NCBI GenBank assembly: GCA_047974845.1
Contig: JBKECQ010000041.1
Span: 1-64,000 of the forward strand
Length of the DNA stretch: 64,000 nucleotides
Direction: 5' to 3'
DNA from: Aminipila sp047974845
GTDB lineage: Bacteria; Bacillota; Clostridia; Peptostreptococcales; Anaerovoracaceae
Under the pieces are notes generated by a model. That model was not told the DNA's origin. It searched no databases and saw nothing but the letters and a program-made list of their open reading frames with translations. The stretch's first letter is position 1, and every line of letters starts with the position of its first letter. This document shows, piece after piece, positions 1 to 7,585 of the stretch. A program made the translations under genes and the position numbers.

Positions 1-108
1 AAAAAGGTTTCAAAAGGTAATTGTATGTTATTCAGTTTTGAGAGTATGTAACTTTCAAAAGAAAAGAAGCATGGAAAAGACATAGGAATATGTAGAGGAA
101 GTGCAAAA
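1..108 (+). other. rRNA operon spacer before 5S rRNA
   Basis: This is non-coding sequence directly before the 5S gene, presumably the spacer after a 23S rRNA gene lying outside the window. It contains an imperfect inverted repeat at about 37-61 (TTTTGAGAGT and ACTTTCAAAA around a 5-base loop), as expected for an rRNA processing stem. The presence of 23S upstream is inference from the 5S and tRNA context. Confidence 0.5.
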
Positions 109-225
109 TCCGGTGACTATAGCGAGGAGGATCCACCTGTTCCCATCTCGAACACAGTAGTTAAGCTCCTTAGCGCCGATGATACTTGGCGGGCAGCTGC
201 CTGGGAAAGTAGGACGTCGCCGGTT
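109..225 (+). rRNA. rrf: 5S ribosomal RNA
   Basis: The 5S rRNA of the large ribosomal subunit. The ends pair (CCGGTGAC at 110-117 with GTCGCCGG at 216-223, one G:U). The interior has the conserved 5S blocks CCCATCTCGAACAC and the loop E/domain III segment around GGGAAAGTAGGACGTCGCC. The length of about 117 nt is normal. It is followed at once by two tRNA genes, as in many clostridial rRNA operons. Confidence 0.95.
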
Positions 226-241
226 ATTAACTTTTTTATGT

Positions 242-316
242 GGCTCCATGGTCAAGCGGTCAAGACACCGCCCTTTCACGGCGGTAACCCGGGTTCGATT
301 CCCGGTGGAGTCACCA
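242..316 (+). tRNA. trnE: tRNA-Glu (TTC anticodon)
   Basis: A full cloverleaf is visible. The acceptor arm GGCTCCA (242-248) pairs with TGGAGTC (306-312). The anticodon arm CCGCC-CTTTCAC-GGCGG gives anticodon TTC, decoding GAA/GAG. The T-loop is GGTTCGATTCC, and the CCA end is encoded. It lies 17 bases after the 5S gene and is probably co-transcribed with it. Confidence 0.96.
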
Positions 317-340
317 TTTTTTTTATCTAAAACTGGATAT

Positions 341-423
341 GCGCGATTGGCGGAATTGGCAGACGCACTAGACTTAGGATCTAGCGGGCGACCGTGGGGG
401 TTCAAGTCCCTCATCGCGCACCA
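341..423 (+). tRNA. trnL: tRNA-Leu (TAG anticodon)
   Basis: A class II tRNA with a long variable arm. The acceptor arm GCGCGAT (341-347) pairs with ATCGCGC (413-419). The anticodon arm CTAGA-CTTAGGA-TCTAG gives anticodon TAG. The T arm GGGGGTTCAAGTCCCTC and an encoded CCA (421-423) follow. The last two bases of this gene begin a 43-bp sequence that is repeated 3.3 kb downstream. Confidence 0.96.
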
Positions 424-464
424 TTTAAGGCAGATTTGTTTTACGAGTTAAGGCAGGTCTGTTT
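422..464 (+). repeat. 43-bp direct repeat, left copy, with tRNA terminator
   Basis: This copy is identical to 3761-3803. It starts inside the CCA end of tRNA-Leu. It carries a hairpin in which CAGATTT (431-437) pairs with AGGTCTG (455-461, two G:U pairs), then a T-rich tract, so it can act as the terminator of the rRNA/tRNA operon. Internally it is itself a duplication of a TTAAGGCAG half-unit. Its position resembles an attachment site at a tRNA 3' end, but no integrase is visible between the copies. Confidence 0.75.
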
Positions 465-788
465 ATTTATATATTTAAAAGATCGTAGAAAATATATTAC
501 TGTATGAGCAGTTAAAATAAGATTAAAATAGTAAATACAGTTTAATAGTTACAATGAGAAGGCGCTACTTTCATCATATATTTGAGAGTAGTGCCTTTTT
601 GCGCATAAAATACTCATTAGCATAGTAACCATGCACATTGCCTTAGCATATGAACAAATCAAAGATTAAAATTACTGACTACTAGGAAATTTTCTATTTA
701 CAGAGTTTTGTAAGATACATATTGCATAAAACCTCAAAGGACTATGAACTTTACTTTTATTTGACTTCGTTGATATAATAGGGTATCT
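465..788. other. Non-coding gap between tRNA-Leu and the sigma factor gene
   Basis: AT-rich sequence with no credible reading frame on either strand. It holds one good terminator hairpin (559-600) and a weak promoter-like TATAAT at 774-779. No well-placed -35 box was found (TTGACT at 761-766 is only 7 bases away). I see nothing else in it. Confidence 0.5.
559..600 (+). terminator. Rho-independent terminator
   Basis: An 11-bp stem of AAGGCGCTACT (559-569) with AGTAGTGCCTT (587-597), one G:T pair, is followed by a T run. It ends either read-through from the tRNA operon or a small untranslated transcript. Confidence 0.8.
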
Positions 789-818
789 ACTAGAGAAATG
801 TAAACTAGAGAAATGTAA
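789..818 (+). repeat. Two tandem 15-bp copies before the sigma factor start
   Basis: The 15-mer ACTAGAGAAATGTAA occurs at 789-803 and again at 804-818. The second copy merges into the ribosome binding site AAGGAGGTG (817-825). It may be a simple duplication or a binding site for the sigma/anti-sigma regulatory loop; the sequence does not decide. Confidence 0.7.
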
Positions 819-832
819 GGAGGTGAAGTGGT

Positions 833-1390
833 ATGCTGCAAATATTATTAGCAGCTCTTGACACTAAAGAAGAACGTAAAACATTGACTGATATTTATAA
901 CGAACATAAGTATGCTTTTTTTGCCGTTGCATATAAACTTTGCGATAATCAACAAATGGCAGAAGATGCTGTACACAATACCTTTGAGCAGCTAATCAAA
1001 AAAAATAAAGAAGATATGTATTTATCTTGTATAGATTTTCGCCGCCGATACGTTATTATAGTAAAGAATAAAACGATTGATCTCATGAGAAGAGAAAGAA
1101 TATACTATGATGCAGGAATGGAAGACCTGGATTATGAGCTTGTATCGAATGAAATACCTGTGGAGCTTCAGATTATAAGGCAGGAAGAATATACCGATTT
1201 ACGGAATTATCTTGGAGAACTTGATGAAATAAGCAGGTTGGTGTTGCAAATGAAGTATGTTTTAGATATGTCCCAGAAAGAAATAGCTAATGAACTTGGA
1301 TTAACGCCAGAACATATTAACACACGAATTGCAAGAGCAAAGGTAAAAGTTCGAAACGCTATGGCAAAAGGGGTAAGAAATCATGATTAA
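833..1390 (+). CDS. ECF-type RNA polymerase sigma factor
   Basis: A 185-residue alternative sigma factor of the sigma-70 family (ECF group), which directs RNA polymerase to a small regulon. Region 2 is at about residues 20-90 (AEDAVHNTFEQLIKK, then the RRRYVIIVKNKTIDLMRRE helix). Region 4 is at about 125-180 (MSQKEIANELGLTPEHIN helix-turn-helix). AAGGAGGTG precedes the ATG by 7 bases. The stop overlaps the next gene by 8 bases, so the two are probably translationally coupled, as is usual for ECF factors and their anti-sigma partners. It lies within the 3.3 kb repeat-flanked segment. The regulon is unknown; the two exported-type genes behind it are the obvious candidates. Confidence 0.88.
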   Translation: MLQILLAALDTKEERKTLTDIYNEHKYAFFAVAYKLCDNQQMAEDAVHNTFEQLIKKNKEDMYLSCIDFRRRYVIIVKNKTIDLMRRERIYYDAGMEDLDYELVSNEIPVELQIIRQEEYTDLRNYLGELDEISRLVLQMKYVLDMSQKEIANELGLTPEHINTRIARAKVKVRNAMAKGVRNHD

Positions 1391-2105
1391 TATGGATGGA
1401 AAAAATCACCTGTTTGATGTACTATTTCGACAAGCGATAATTGATAATTATGAAGAAGAACTTATTTCGATTCCGAATGAGAAAGAATTGTCAGCTTTAT
1501 ATTCTTTTTCAGATACGCATAATGCTCGAATGAAAGAACTATTTTTGCGAGAAAAGCGATTTGTAAAGCTTAAAAATGTACAGAAATGGGTGCGACGTTG
1601 TGTTGCTGCCATTTTTGTTGTGGCTGTAATTTTATTCAGTCTTGCCATGACTGTTCCGGAAGTACGTGCAGCTGTCAAATCGGTAATTATTGAATGGTAT
1701 GATAAGTTTACCCAATTTACATCAGACCAGAAATTGCAAAAAGAGCCACAAAGTGAAGCACAGATATGGGAGCCGTCTTACATGATAGAAGGATTTGCTG
1801 AAAATGAGAGACATGGAAAGTTAGGGCAACTCACTATTGTATATTACGATTTGCAAAGCAACATAATCACCTTCTCATATATTAATCAGAGCAATTCAAT
1901 TTTTGTTGATAACGAAGATCGAAAGTACTATGAACGTGAAGAGAAGGGAGTCATCTATTATATATTTGAAGCTGAAGACTCGAATAAGGGGAACACTATA
2001 GTCTGGGATAAAGGGGACTATCGGTTTTCTGTCAATGGACAATCTCCCGTAAGTGAACTTCTAAAAATTGCAGAGTCCATTGAAAAAAGTAAAAAACAAT
2101 CTTAA
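1383..2105 (+). CDS. Probable membrane anti-sigma factor (DUF4367-like)
   Basis: A 240-residue protein with a cytoplasmic N-terminal part (1-65), one membrane segment at about 69-90 (CVAAIFVVAVILFSLAMTV) and an external C-terminal domain. The PEVRAAV stretch just after the membrane helix followed by an acidic/aromatic exported domain is typical of DUF4367 proteins encoded beside ECF sigma factors in Firmicutes. The inferred role is to hold the upstream sigma factor at the membrane until an external signal arrives. No HxxxCxxC zinc anti-sigma motif is present, so it is not a ZAS-type factor. Overlap with the sigma gene supports the pairing. Confidence 0.7.
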   Translation: MINMDGKNHLFDVLFRQAIIDNYEEELISIPNEKELSALYSFSDTHNARMKELFLREKRFVKLKNVQKWVRRCVAAIFVVAVILFSLAMTVPEVRAAVKSVIIEWYDKFTQFTSDQKLQKEPQSEAQIWEPSYMIEGFAENERHGKLGQLTIVYYDLQSNIITFSYINQSNSIFVDNEDRKYYEREEKGVIYYIFEAEDSNKGNTIVWDKGDYRFSVNGQSPVSELLKIAESIEKSKKQS

Positions 2106-2202
2106 AATTTTAAAAAATTTTAAATAATTCTGTATAGATTTTCATTTCTCATTCGTTAATATTATAGATGGAAAAGTTAGCAATCTGTAATTATAAGAAG
2201 AA

Positions 2203-2952
2203 ATGGAGTTTTCATCTGAAATTCCGGATTTCGCTCCAACACATCTCGAGATGACGAACGTTGCAAAGGATATAGAGGAAAAAAGTAACTCTGATAGAAG
2301 CACTAGAACAAGCTATGAGACGGGAGGTATCGGCTATGAAGTTCTATCAACGTCTGGATATAACAAGTCCACTGCTTTTTTAAATGCTGGTAGCTGTAAT
2401 ATAACCGCGCCAGAAGGAAAAGCGGGCTATATGTTCTATACAATTTATAGTAATAAACATTATCAAGATGTTGGAATTGGTTACTTTGGTGGAAAATGGA
2501 AGGCTTTTGTGAGTGGCTATTGGACAAATTGGGGTACAGGCACGGTATCAATTAAATCTGGAGACTATCTGTACTTCAAGTTATGGATTGGTACAGACAG
2601 TAGGATCTATTTTCAGATTTTTGACGGAAATAATTTCAACAATATTATATTCCAAAACAGCTATACCACTTCTTCAAGCCCAATCCCACCATCTGGTAAC
2701 GGCGTTAATTTTAATAGACAGATTACCTTAGTTGATACGGCACACAATGCTACCTCTGGTTTATATTTGCAAAATGCAAGCTTTTCTCAAAGCCATATTT
2801 ATAATAACAATGTTACTCAGATTTTCAGTGATAGCAATACGAACGCAAGTAGAAGAGGAAAATTTGGGTGTAGTTGGGCAGCAGACAGTAAAGTAACAAT
2901 CAATTCCAACCCTCACTGGCACAGTGAAAACATTACAATTAAAATGCAATAA
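2203..2952 (+). CDS. Secreted-type protein of unknown function, N-terminus apparently missing
   Basis: A 249-residue frame. From about residue 40 it looks extracellular: rich in Gly, Ser, Thr, Asn and aromatic residues with few Lys/Arg, many short beta-type stretches (GYMFYTIYSNKHYQDVGIGY, SGDYLYFKLWIG) and a Trp/His-rich end. I do not recognise the family with certainty. The start is odd: there is no signal peptide, no good ribosome binding site before ATG 2203, and a TAA in frame at 2194-2196 blocks any extension. It may be the remains of a gene that lost its leader, or a gene with an unusual export route. It sits between the anti-sigma gene and another exported protein. Confidence 0.5.
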   Translation: MEFSSEIPDFAPTHLEMTNVAKDIEEKSNSDRSTRTSYETGGIGYEVLSTSGYNKSTAFLNAGSCNITAPEGKAGYMFYTIYSNKHYQDVGIGYFGGKWKAFVSGYWTNWGTGTVSIKSGDYLYFKLWIGTDSRIYFQIFDGNNFNNIIFQNSYTTSSSPIPPSGNGVNFNRQITLVDTAHNATSGLYLQNASFSQSHIYNNNVTQIFSDSNTNASRRGKFGCSWAADSKVTINSNPHWHSENITIKMQ

Positions 2953-2964
2953 GGAGACTAATCA

Positions 2965-3561
2965 ATGTTAAATAGAGAAAAAGTAACAAAAAGAATATCA
3001 TTTATCGCGGGAGCATTATTTGGTTTAATGTTATGCTTAATAATCTTAACTACAATGAGTCAAGTAAATGCGGCAGAATCAAAAGTCAGTGCTTTGGGAT
3101 ATCCGGTTTATGTAAATGGAAAGCAAATAAAATTGAATGAAGCACTGATTAAGAATGGAAGGACATACATCCAGCTTCGAGAGTTCTGCAGTCAGATGAA
3201 TGTAGCAGTTGATTGGATTGACCCGTCAAAGCATACACTACCAATCCCGGGAGGTAATCTACCCGACGGAATCAATCTGACAAACCCAACTTATATTTAT
3301 ACTAATGAGGTGACTGATTATTATGATACAACACAAAAAATAAACTGCGTCGAAATAACGGGTATCTATCAGAAGTATAAGACAGGCAGCAACCTAAAAT
3401 ATGCTTTTGGTGACGAAGGTCTTGTGGTTAAAACTGATGGGTTGGAAACAGTAATCCCCCTGAAATACAATCCCAGTAGTGGAAGAATGTATGTATCAGT
3501 AGATGAGTTTAGGGAAAAAGTACAACCTTATCTTGTGGATATATGTATGCAATCAAAATAA
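2965..3561 (+). CDS. Exported protein with copper-amine-oxidase-type N-terminal (stalk) domain
   Basis: A 198-residue protein. The signal peptide is at about residues 1-37 (KRISFIAGALFGLMLCLIIL, then QVNAAES). It is followed by one stalk-type domain, NGKQIKLNEALIKNGRTYIQ and LREFCSQMNVAVDWID, a module common in clostridial surface proteins. The C-terminal 110 residues are unassigned and include a second NG...YVSVDEF-type end. AAGGAGA precedes ATG 2965. It follows the 2203 gene by 12 bases and ends before a strong terminator, so the two are likely co-transcribed. Copper binding is not implied by the domain name. Confidence 0.65.
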   Translation: MLNREKVTKRISFIAGALFGLMLCLIILTTMSQVNAAESKVSALGYPVYVNGKQIKLNEALIKNGRTYIQLREFCSQMNVAVDWIDPSKHTLPIPGGNLPDGINLTNPTYIYTNEVTDYYDTTQKINCVEITGIYQKYKTGSNLKYAFGDEGLVVKTDGLETVIPLKYNPSSGRMYVSVDEFREKVQPYLVDICMQSK

Positions 3562-3656
3562 GTGTGGCGGCAGAGGTTATGGCATTGCTTAAAAGAGAGG
3601 ATAGGAGAAGGTTAAAAAAAACAGCCCAGTGAAGTGAAATGATATGATATGATATG

Positions 3657-3710
3657 ATTCCCCTTAAGTAGACAGATAAAATAACCAAAATCTACTTAGG
3701 GGGAATTTTT
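3657..3710 (+). terminator. Strong Rho-independent terminator
   Basis: A 16-bp stem with one G:T pair (arms 3657-3672 and 3691-3706) and an 18-base loop is followed by a T run. It closes the sigma factor segment. Just before it, ATGAT is repeated four times in tandem (about 3639-3658). Confidence 0.85.
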
Positions 3711-3760
3711 TATATACAGAAAGATATATCCAATACTTCATGGATTTTATAATAACTCCT

Positions 3761-3803
3761 CATTTAAGGCAGATTTGTTTTACGAGTTAAGGCAGGTCTG
3801 TTT
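3761..3803 (+). repeat. 43-bp direct repeat, right copy
   Basis: An exact copy of 422-464, including the terminator hairpin and a longer T run. The upstream flank differs after the shared CA of the tRNA end. Similarity continues weakly past the end of the copy (TTTAAAA). Together the two copies bound the 3.3 kb sigma factor segment. Confidence 0.8.
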
Positions 3804-3816
3804 TTTTATGTTTAAA

Positions 3817-3966
3817 AATGTGATATATGCTAAGATTAAGTATTGTGGTATATGCTAAATTTAAGCATTAAGTTAAATGCTTAAACAGCGGATTAAGTTA
3901 AATCTTAAAATTACATATTAAGTTAAATGTTAAGAATACGCATTAAGCTATATGTTAGAACAAATG
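3817..3966. repeat. Six degenerate 25-bp tandem repeat units before the ABC operon
   Basis: Units start at 3817, 3842, 3867, 3892, 3917 and 3942. The last four begin with ATTAAGTTAAAT (the sixth as ATTAAGCTATAT), followed by TTAA-rich sequence. The first two are variants sharing ATATGCTAA at the same phase. Each core is a near palindrome. The array ends about 80 bases before the GTG start of the transporter operon. It could be a cluster of regulator sites or a decayed minisatellite. No open reading frame runs through it. Confidence 0.75.
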
Positions 3967-4044
3967 ATGGTGTGTTTTTTGTAGGTTTATGATAAAATTA
4001 GTAATTATATATTTAATTATGATTTTAGATAATGGAGGAAAAAC

Positions 4045-4869
4045 GTGAAGCATAATAAGAGAAAAATAATGACGGTTCCCAGTATGACAGTACTGCTTAT
4101 TTTTGCAATTCTACCACTTTTTATAATGCTAATTTACAGTTTCCAAAGTGATAACAGTACGGGCTTTAGTTTAGAAAACTATACAAGATTTTTTACAAAA
4201 AGCTTTTATTTGACTTTGACAGGGAGGACTATTGTTAACAGCTTATTAGTAACAGGGATTAGTTTGCTAATTGCATATCCACTGGCATATATAATGGCAA
4301 AACATTTAAAAGGCTTAAAAAATATAGTAATGGTTCTTTTAATTATACCTTTTTTTACTAACCAACTGGTTAGAGTCTATAGTTGGTTGGTATTTTTACA
4401 AGATGGAGGTGTCTTTGAAAGGCTTGTGAATAGTCTTGGCATTGTGGATGGTAGCATAGGTATACTATACACAAGAACGGCAGTTATTATTGGATTAATT
4501 CATGCTTTTTTTCCATATATGGTCATTACCATATATATGGCCTTGGAAAGACTGGATAACTCTTTGTTAGAAGCGAGCAGTAGCCTAGGGGCTTCAAAGC
4601 TTACCACTTTTACTAAAGTAATATTGCCTATGTCCATGCCCGGAGTAATAACCGGTATTATGATTGTATTCGTTCCATGTCTTGGCACCTTTGTAGAGCC
4701 TAGAATTTTGGGTGGGGTGAATGGAAATGTTATAGGAACTGTTATTGAAGATCAGTTCTTTGAAATCTATGGTTGGAATTTCGGAGCGGCAATAGCCTTT
4801 CTACTACTGGCTATGGTTATTATTAGTATGACATTTATTAATAGATTGGGCAGGAGGTATGATTCATAA
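4045..4869 (+). CDS. ABC transporter permease, PotB-like
   Basis: A 274-residue inner membrane permease of the spermidine/putrescine-type ABC family (MetI-like fold). About six membrane segments are visible. The EAA loop that docks the ATPase is at about residues 175-205 (DNSLLEASSSLGASKLTTFTKVILP). The start is GTG 4045 with TGGAGGA 5 bases before it. It is the first gene of an operon with a second permease and an ATPase. No substrate-binding protein gene is present in the window, so either it is encoded elsewhere or the substrate differs from polyamines. The operon partners point to a nucleoside- or ribose-like substrate rather than polyamine. Confidence 0.85.
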   Translation: MKHNKRKIMTVPSMTVLLIFAILPLFIMLIYSFQSDNSTGFSLENYTRFFTKSFYLTLTGRTIVNSLLVTGISLLIAYPLAYIMAKHLKGLKNIVMVLLIIPFFTNQLVRVYSWLVFLQDGGVFERLVNSLGIVDGSIGILYTRTAVIIGLIHAFFPYMVITIYMALERLDNSLLEASSSLGASKLTTFTKVILPMSMPGVITGIMIVFVPCLGTFVEPRILGGVNGNVIGTVIEDQFFEIYGWNFGAAIAFLLLAMVIISMTFINRLGRRYDS

Positions 4870-5660
4870 TGAAAAGTATTTGTATGAAACTATATGTTTT
4901 GCTAACAATTCTGTTTTTATACACGCCAATTGTAGTATTAATGATAATGGGCTTCAATGAATCCAGATATAATTCGTTACCATTTACTTTTAGTTTAAAA
5001 TGGTACCAGGAGTTAGCTAATAATGATACTTTATTAGAGGCAGCCAGAAATTCATTTTATTTAGCGGTAGTAACAGGTATTATATGTGTATTACTAGCCA
5101 CATTATTTGTTCTTGGAGCAAAGGGCTTATCTAATAGGTCAGAAGGTATTTTTAGAAATATAATGATGATGCCTATGAGTATCCCATGGTTAATTATGGG
5201 GCTTTCAATGTTGCTGATGATAAGATTTTTAGACCTAGATAAGAATTTATTCTTTGTTATAGCAGGGCATATCGTTATTTCGCTTCCATATGCCATGCTT
5301 GTTCTTCAAGCTAGAATGCAAGCAATGGACTCAGCTTTAGAACAGATGAGCTTATCCCTTGGAGCAGGTTATTTAGTAACCTTTAGAAGAATTACATTAC
5401 CGGCTATAGCTCCGGCAATGGTAGCAGGCGGATTTTTATCTTTTATGATAAGCTTTGATAATTTTGCAATAAGTTATTTTTTAATGCCCGCTGGAATTTC
5501 TACATTACCAATAGAAATACAATCTTCTATTAAATTTGGGTTTACTCCTGAAATAAATGCCATATCAACTATCATAATAGGAGTATCATTGATTTGTTTA
5601 GCAATAGTAGGATTAATAATGGGATCAAGTTTTAAAAATATATTAGGAGGAAGCAAATAA
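4869..5660 (+). CDS. ABC transporter permease, PotC-like
   Basis: A 263-residue second membrane subunit, the partner of the preceding permease. About six membrane segments and an EAA loop (DSALEQMSLSLGAGYLVTFR, about 157-176) followed by RITLPAIAPAM are visible. TAATG overlap with the previous stop shows coupling. Length and motif order match PotC/YdcV-type permeases. Substrate is inferred only from the operon. Confidence 0.85.
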   Translation: MKSICMKLYVLLTILFLYTPIVVLMIMGFNESRYNSLPFTFSLKWYQELANNDTLLEAARNSFYLAVVTGIICVLLATLFVLGAKGLSNRSEGIFRNIMMMPMSIPWLIMGLSMLLMIRFLDLDKNLFFVIAGHIVISLPYAMLVLQARMQAMDSALEQMSLSLGAGYLVTFRRITLPAIAPAMVAGGFLSFMISFDNFAISYFLMPAGISTLPIEIQSSIKFGFTPEINAISTIIIGVSLICLAIVGLIMGSSFKNILGGSK

Positions 5661-5662
5661 AA

Positions 5663-6637
5663 ATGGCTAAAGTATCTATAAAGAACTTAACAAAGATTTA
5701 TGGTGAAAATAAAGTTGTAAATAATATTTCAATGGAAATTCCTAATGGAACTTTAGTTTCCATTTTGGGTCCTTCTGGATGTGGAAAAACCACTACCTTA
5801 AGAATGATTGCAGGATTTGAATCTCCTGCAAGCGGTGAAATCTATTTTGACGGAGAGCCCATGTCCGGAGTTTGCGTCAGTAAACGAAATATAGGAATGG
5901 TATTTCAAAGTTATGCTTTGTTTCCGCACATGACTGTTGCACAAAATATTGCATATGGGCTTGAACAAAGGAAATTGGCTAAGCAAGATATAGACCTAAA
6001 GGTTAAAGAAGCCCTTAAAATGGTACACATGGAAGAATATGCTCAAAGGAAGCCGAGACAGCTCTCAGGAGGTCAACAACAAAGGGTTGCTTTAGCCAGA
6101 GCATTAATTATTGAACCCAGAGTACTTTTGCTGGATGAATGCTTAAGCGCATTAGATAAAAAGCTAAGAGTTGAAATGCAAGCAGAGCTTAGGAAAATTC
6201 TTGAGGAAACCGGTGTAACAACATTTTTTGTTACGCATGACCAAGAGGAAGCCATGACTTTGTCCGACTATATTATTGTTATGAACAATGGCATAATAGA
6301 GCAAATTGGTACACCGGTGGATGTGTATGAACATCCTAGGAATAGTTTTGTAGCTGGATTTTTAGGAAAAGCAAACTTTTTTGAAAGAGATAATAAAATT
6401 TATGCAGTAAGACCTGAGCGAATTACAATCTCTACGAAAAGAGAAGAAAACAGCAAGAAACAAGGTAAAATTTCATTTATAACATATTCAGGAAATATTA
6501 CTAGTTATACTGTATCTGTAGATGGTAAAACTGTATTGGTAGAGCAGCAAAGTTCTTTAAAAACAAGTAAATTTAAAAAGGACGATATAGTATATATTGG
6601 ATGGGATAAAGTATGTGAAATTGAATTGGAGGAATAG
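5663..6637 (+). CDS. ABC transporter ATP-binding protein, PotA-like
   Basis: A 324-residue ATPase that powers the two permeases. Walker A GPSGCGKTT (about 36-44), Q-loop FQSYALFPHMT, signature LSGGQQQRVALARAL (about 134-148), Walker B VLLLDECLSALD and the switch VTHDQEEAM are all intact. The C-terminal 85 residues form a short TOBE-like regulatory region (YAVRPERITI). The aspartate that usually follows LLLDEP is kept, but proline is replaced by cysteine (DEC). It begins 2 bases after the permease stop. Confidence 0.88.
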   Translation: MAKVSIKNLTKIYGENKVVNNISMEIPNGTLVSILGPSGCGKTTTLRMIAGFESPASGEIYFDGEPMSGVCVSKRNIGMVFQSYALFPHMTVAQNIAYGLEQRKLAKQDIDLKVKEALKMVHMEEYAQRKPRQLSGGQQQRVALARALIIEPRVLLLDECLSALDKKLRVEMQAELRKILEETGVTTFFVTHDQEEAMTLSDYIIVMNNGIIEQIGTPVDVYEHPRNSFVAGFLGKANFFERDNKIYAVRPERITISTKREENSKKQGKISFITYSGNITSYTVSVDGKTVLVEQQSSLKTSKFKKDDIVYIGWDKVCEIELEE

Positions 6638-7585
6638 ATGGTAGAATGCGTTATATTTGGGGGACTACTATTAGATAAATATCTAAAAATTAGCCAATTA
6701 CCAATAAGAGGTCAAGATGGGTTTATAACGGATGAATTTAATTTGATTGGAGGTTGTTCTATAAATATGGCAGCTACCTTCAATAACTTAGGTGGCACTG
6801 CTCATATTGTTTCTTATGTTGGAGATGACCAGACCGGAGAACAAATTCTTTCATATATATATAAGCATGATTTCTCAACTAAATATATTAAACAAAAATT
6901 TGGAAATACGGGGTATTGTTTAGTCTTACTTGAACCCGATGGTGAGCGAACTTTTCTGACTAAAACAGGAATGGAATTAGATTTTTCTAAAGATATTATC
7001 GGTGATGATTTGAAAGGAATAGATTATGCCGCTGTAACAGGCTATTTCCTTTTAAATAAAAGTGCAAATAAGATTATGGATGTTTTAGAGGAATTTAGTA
7101 AACGAGGAGGATATATTTTATTTGATCCCAGCCCCCTAGTAAACGAAATTGATAATGAAATATTAAGCAGAGTGTTGGAAATAAGTAATATAATTACTCC
7201 AAATGCTTCTGAATTGGTGAGCATTACAAAAGATAAAAATATTACAATGGATCAATGGATAGATGAGTTTATACAGTCAGATAAAATCATTATAAAAAAG
7301 GAAGGAAATAGAGGGGGAACAGTCTTTCAGAAGTCTGGTAACTTTAATTATGAGGCAATATTGACTGAGCCGGTAGATACAACCGGAGCAGGTGACAGCT
7401 TTTCAGCGGGGATACTATATGGACTTGCTATGGGATTGAGCATGAAACAAGCAGTATCGTTAGGCAGTCATACTGCTGCCGTTTCCGTAGGAATAAATGG
7501 GCCACATGGGTTTTGGGAGCCAAATATATCAATAAAAGAAATACTAAGCAATAACCATTGTGATGGAGGGAAGAGTTTTGAATAA
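6638..7585 (+). CDS. PfkB-family carbohydrate/nucleoside kinase
   Basis: A 315-residue kinase of the ribokinase/PfkB family. The N-terminal signature GGCSINMAATFNNLGG is at about 38-53. The catalytic C-terminal motif DTTGAGDSFSAGILYGLA (about 248-265) contains the GAGD anion hole and base. It phosphorylates a sugar or nucleoside with ATP; the substrate is not readable. ATG directly follows the ATPase stop. Pairing of a PfkB kinase with an ADP-ribosylglycohydrolase-family enzyme and a transporter matches the arrangement of the Escherichia coli yegTUV operon, although the transporter type is different here. Confidence 0.85.
   Translation: MVECVIFGGLLLDKYLKISQLPIRGQDGFITDEFNLIGGCSINMAATFNNLGGTAHIVSYVGDDQTGEQILSYIYKHDFSTKYIKQKFGNTGYCLVLLEPDGERTFLTKTGMELDFSKDIIGDDLKGIDYAAVTGYFLLNKSANKIMDVLEEFSKRGGYILFDPSPLVNEIDNEILSRVLEISNIITPNASELVSITKDKNITMDQWIDEFIQSDKIIIKKEGNRGGTVFQKSGNFNYEAILTEPVDTTGAGDSFSAGILYGLAMGLSMKQAVSLGSHTAAVSVGINGPHGFWEPNISIKEILSNNHCDGGKSFE

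Noticed and set aside
761..779. TTGACT/TATAAT promoter before the ECF sigma gene
   Set aside because: The boxes are only 7 bases apart, too close for a sigma-A promoter; an ECF-type self-regulated promoter is possible but not recognisable.
1448..1678. Antisense reading frame under the anti-sigma gene
   Set aside because: It is a shadow frame with no binding site and low-complexity composition, and the plus-strand gene is convincing; the same reasoning applies to the other antisense frames in the window.
2168..2202. Small frame from ATG 2168 as the lost leader of the 2203 gene
   Set aside because: It is in a different frame and its product lacks a convincing hydrophobic signal; kept only as a possible frameshift explanation.
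3817..3966. CRISPR array
   Set aside because: Units are 25 bp head to tail with no unique spacers, the repeats are degenerate and no cas genes are present.
4045..6637. Polyamine transporter potABC
   Set aside because: The subunits are PotABC-like, but there is no potD and the operon partners are a kinase and an ADP-ribosylglycohydrolase-family enzyme, so a polyamine substrate is not supported.
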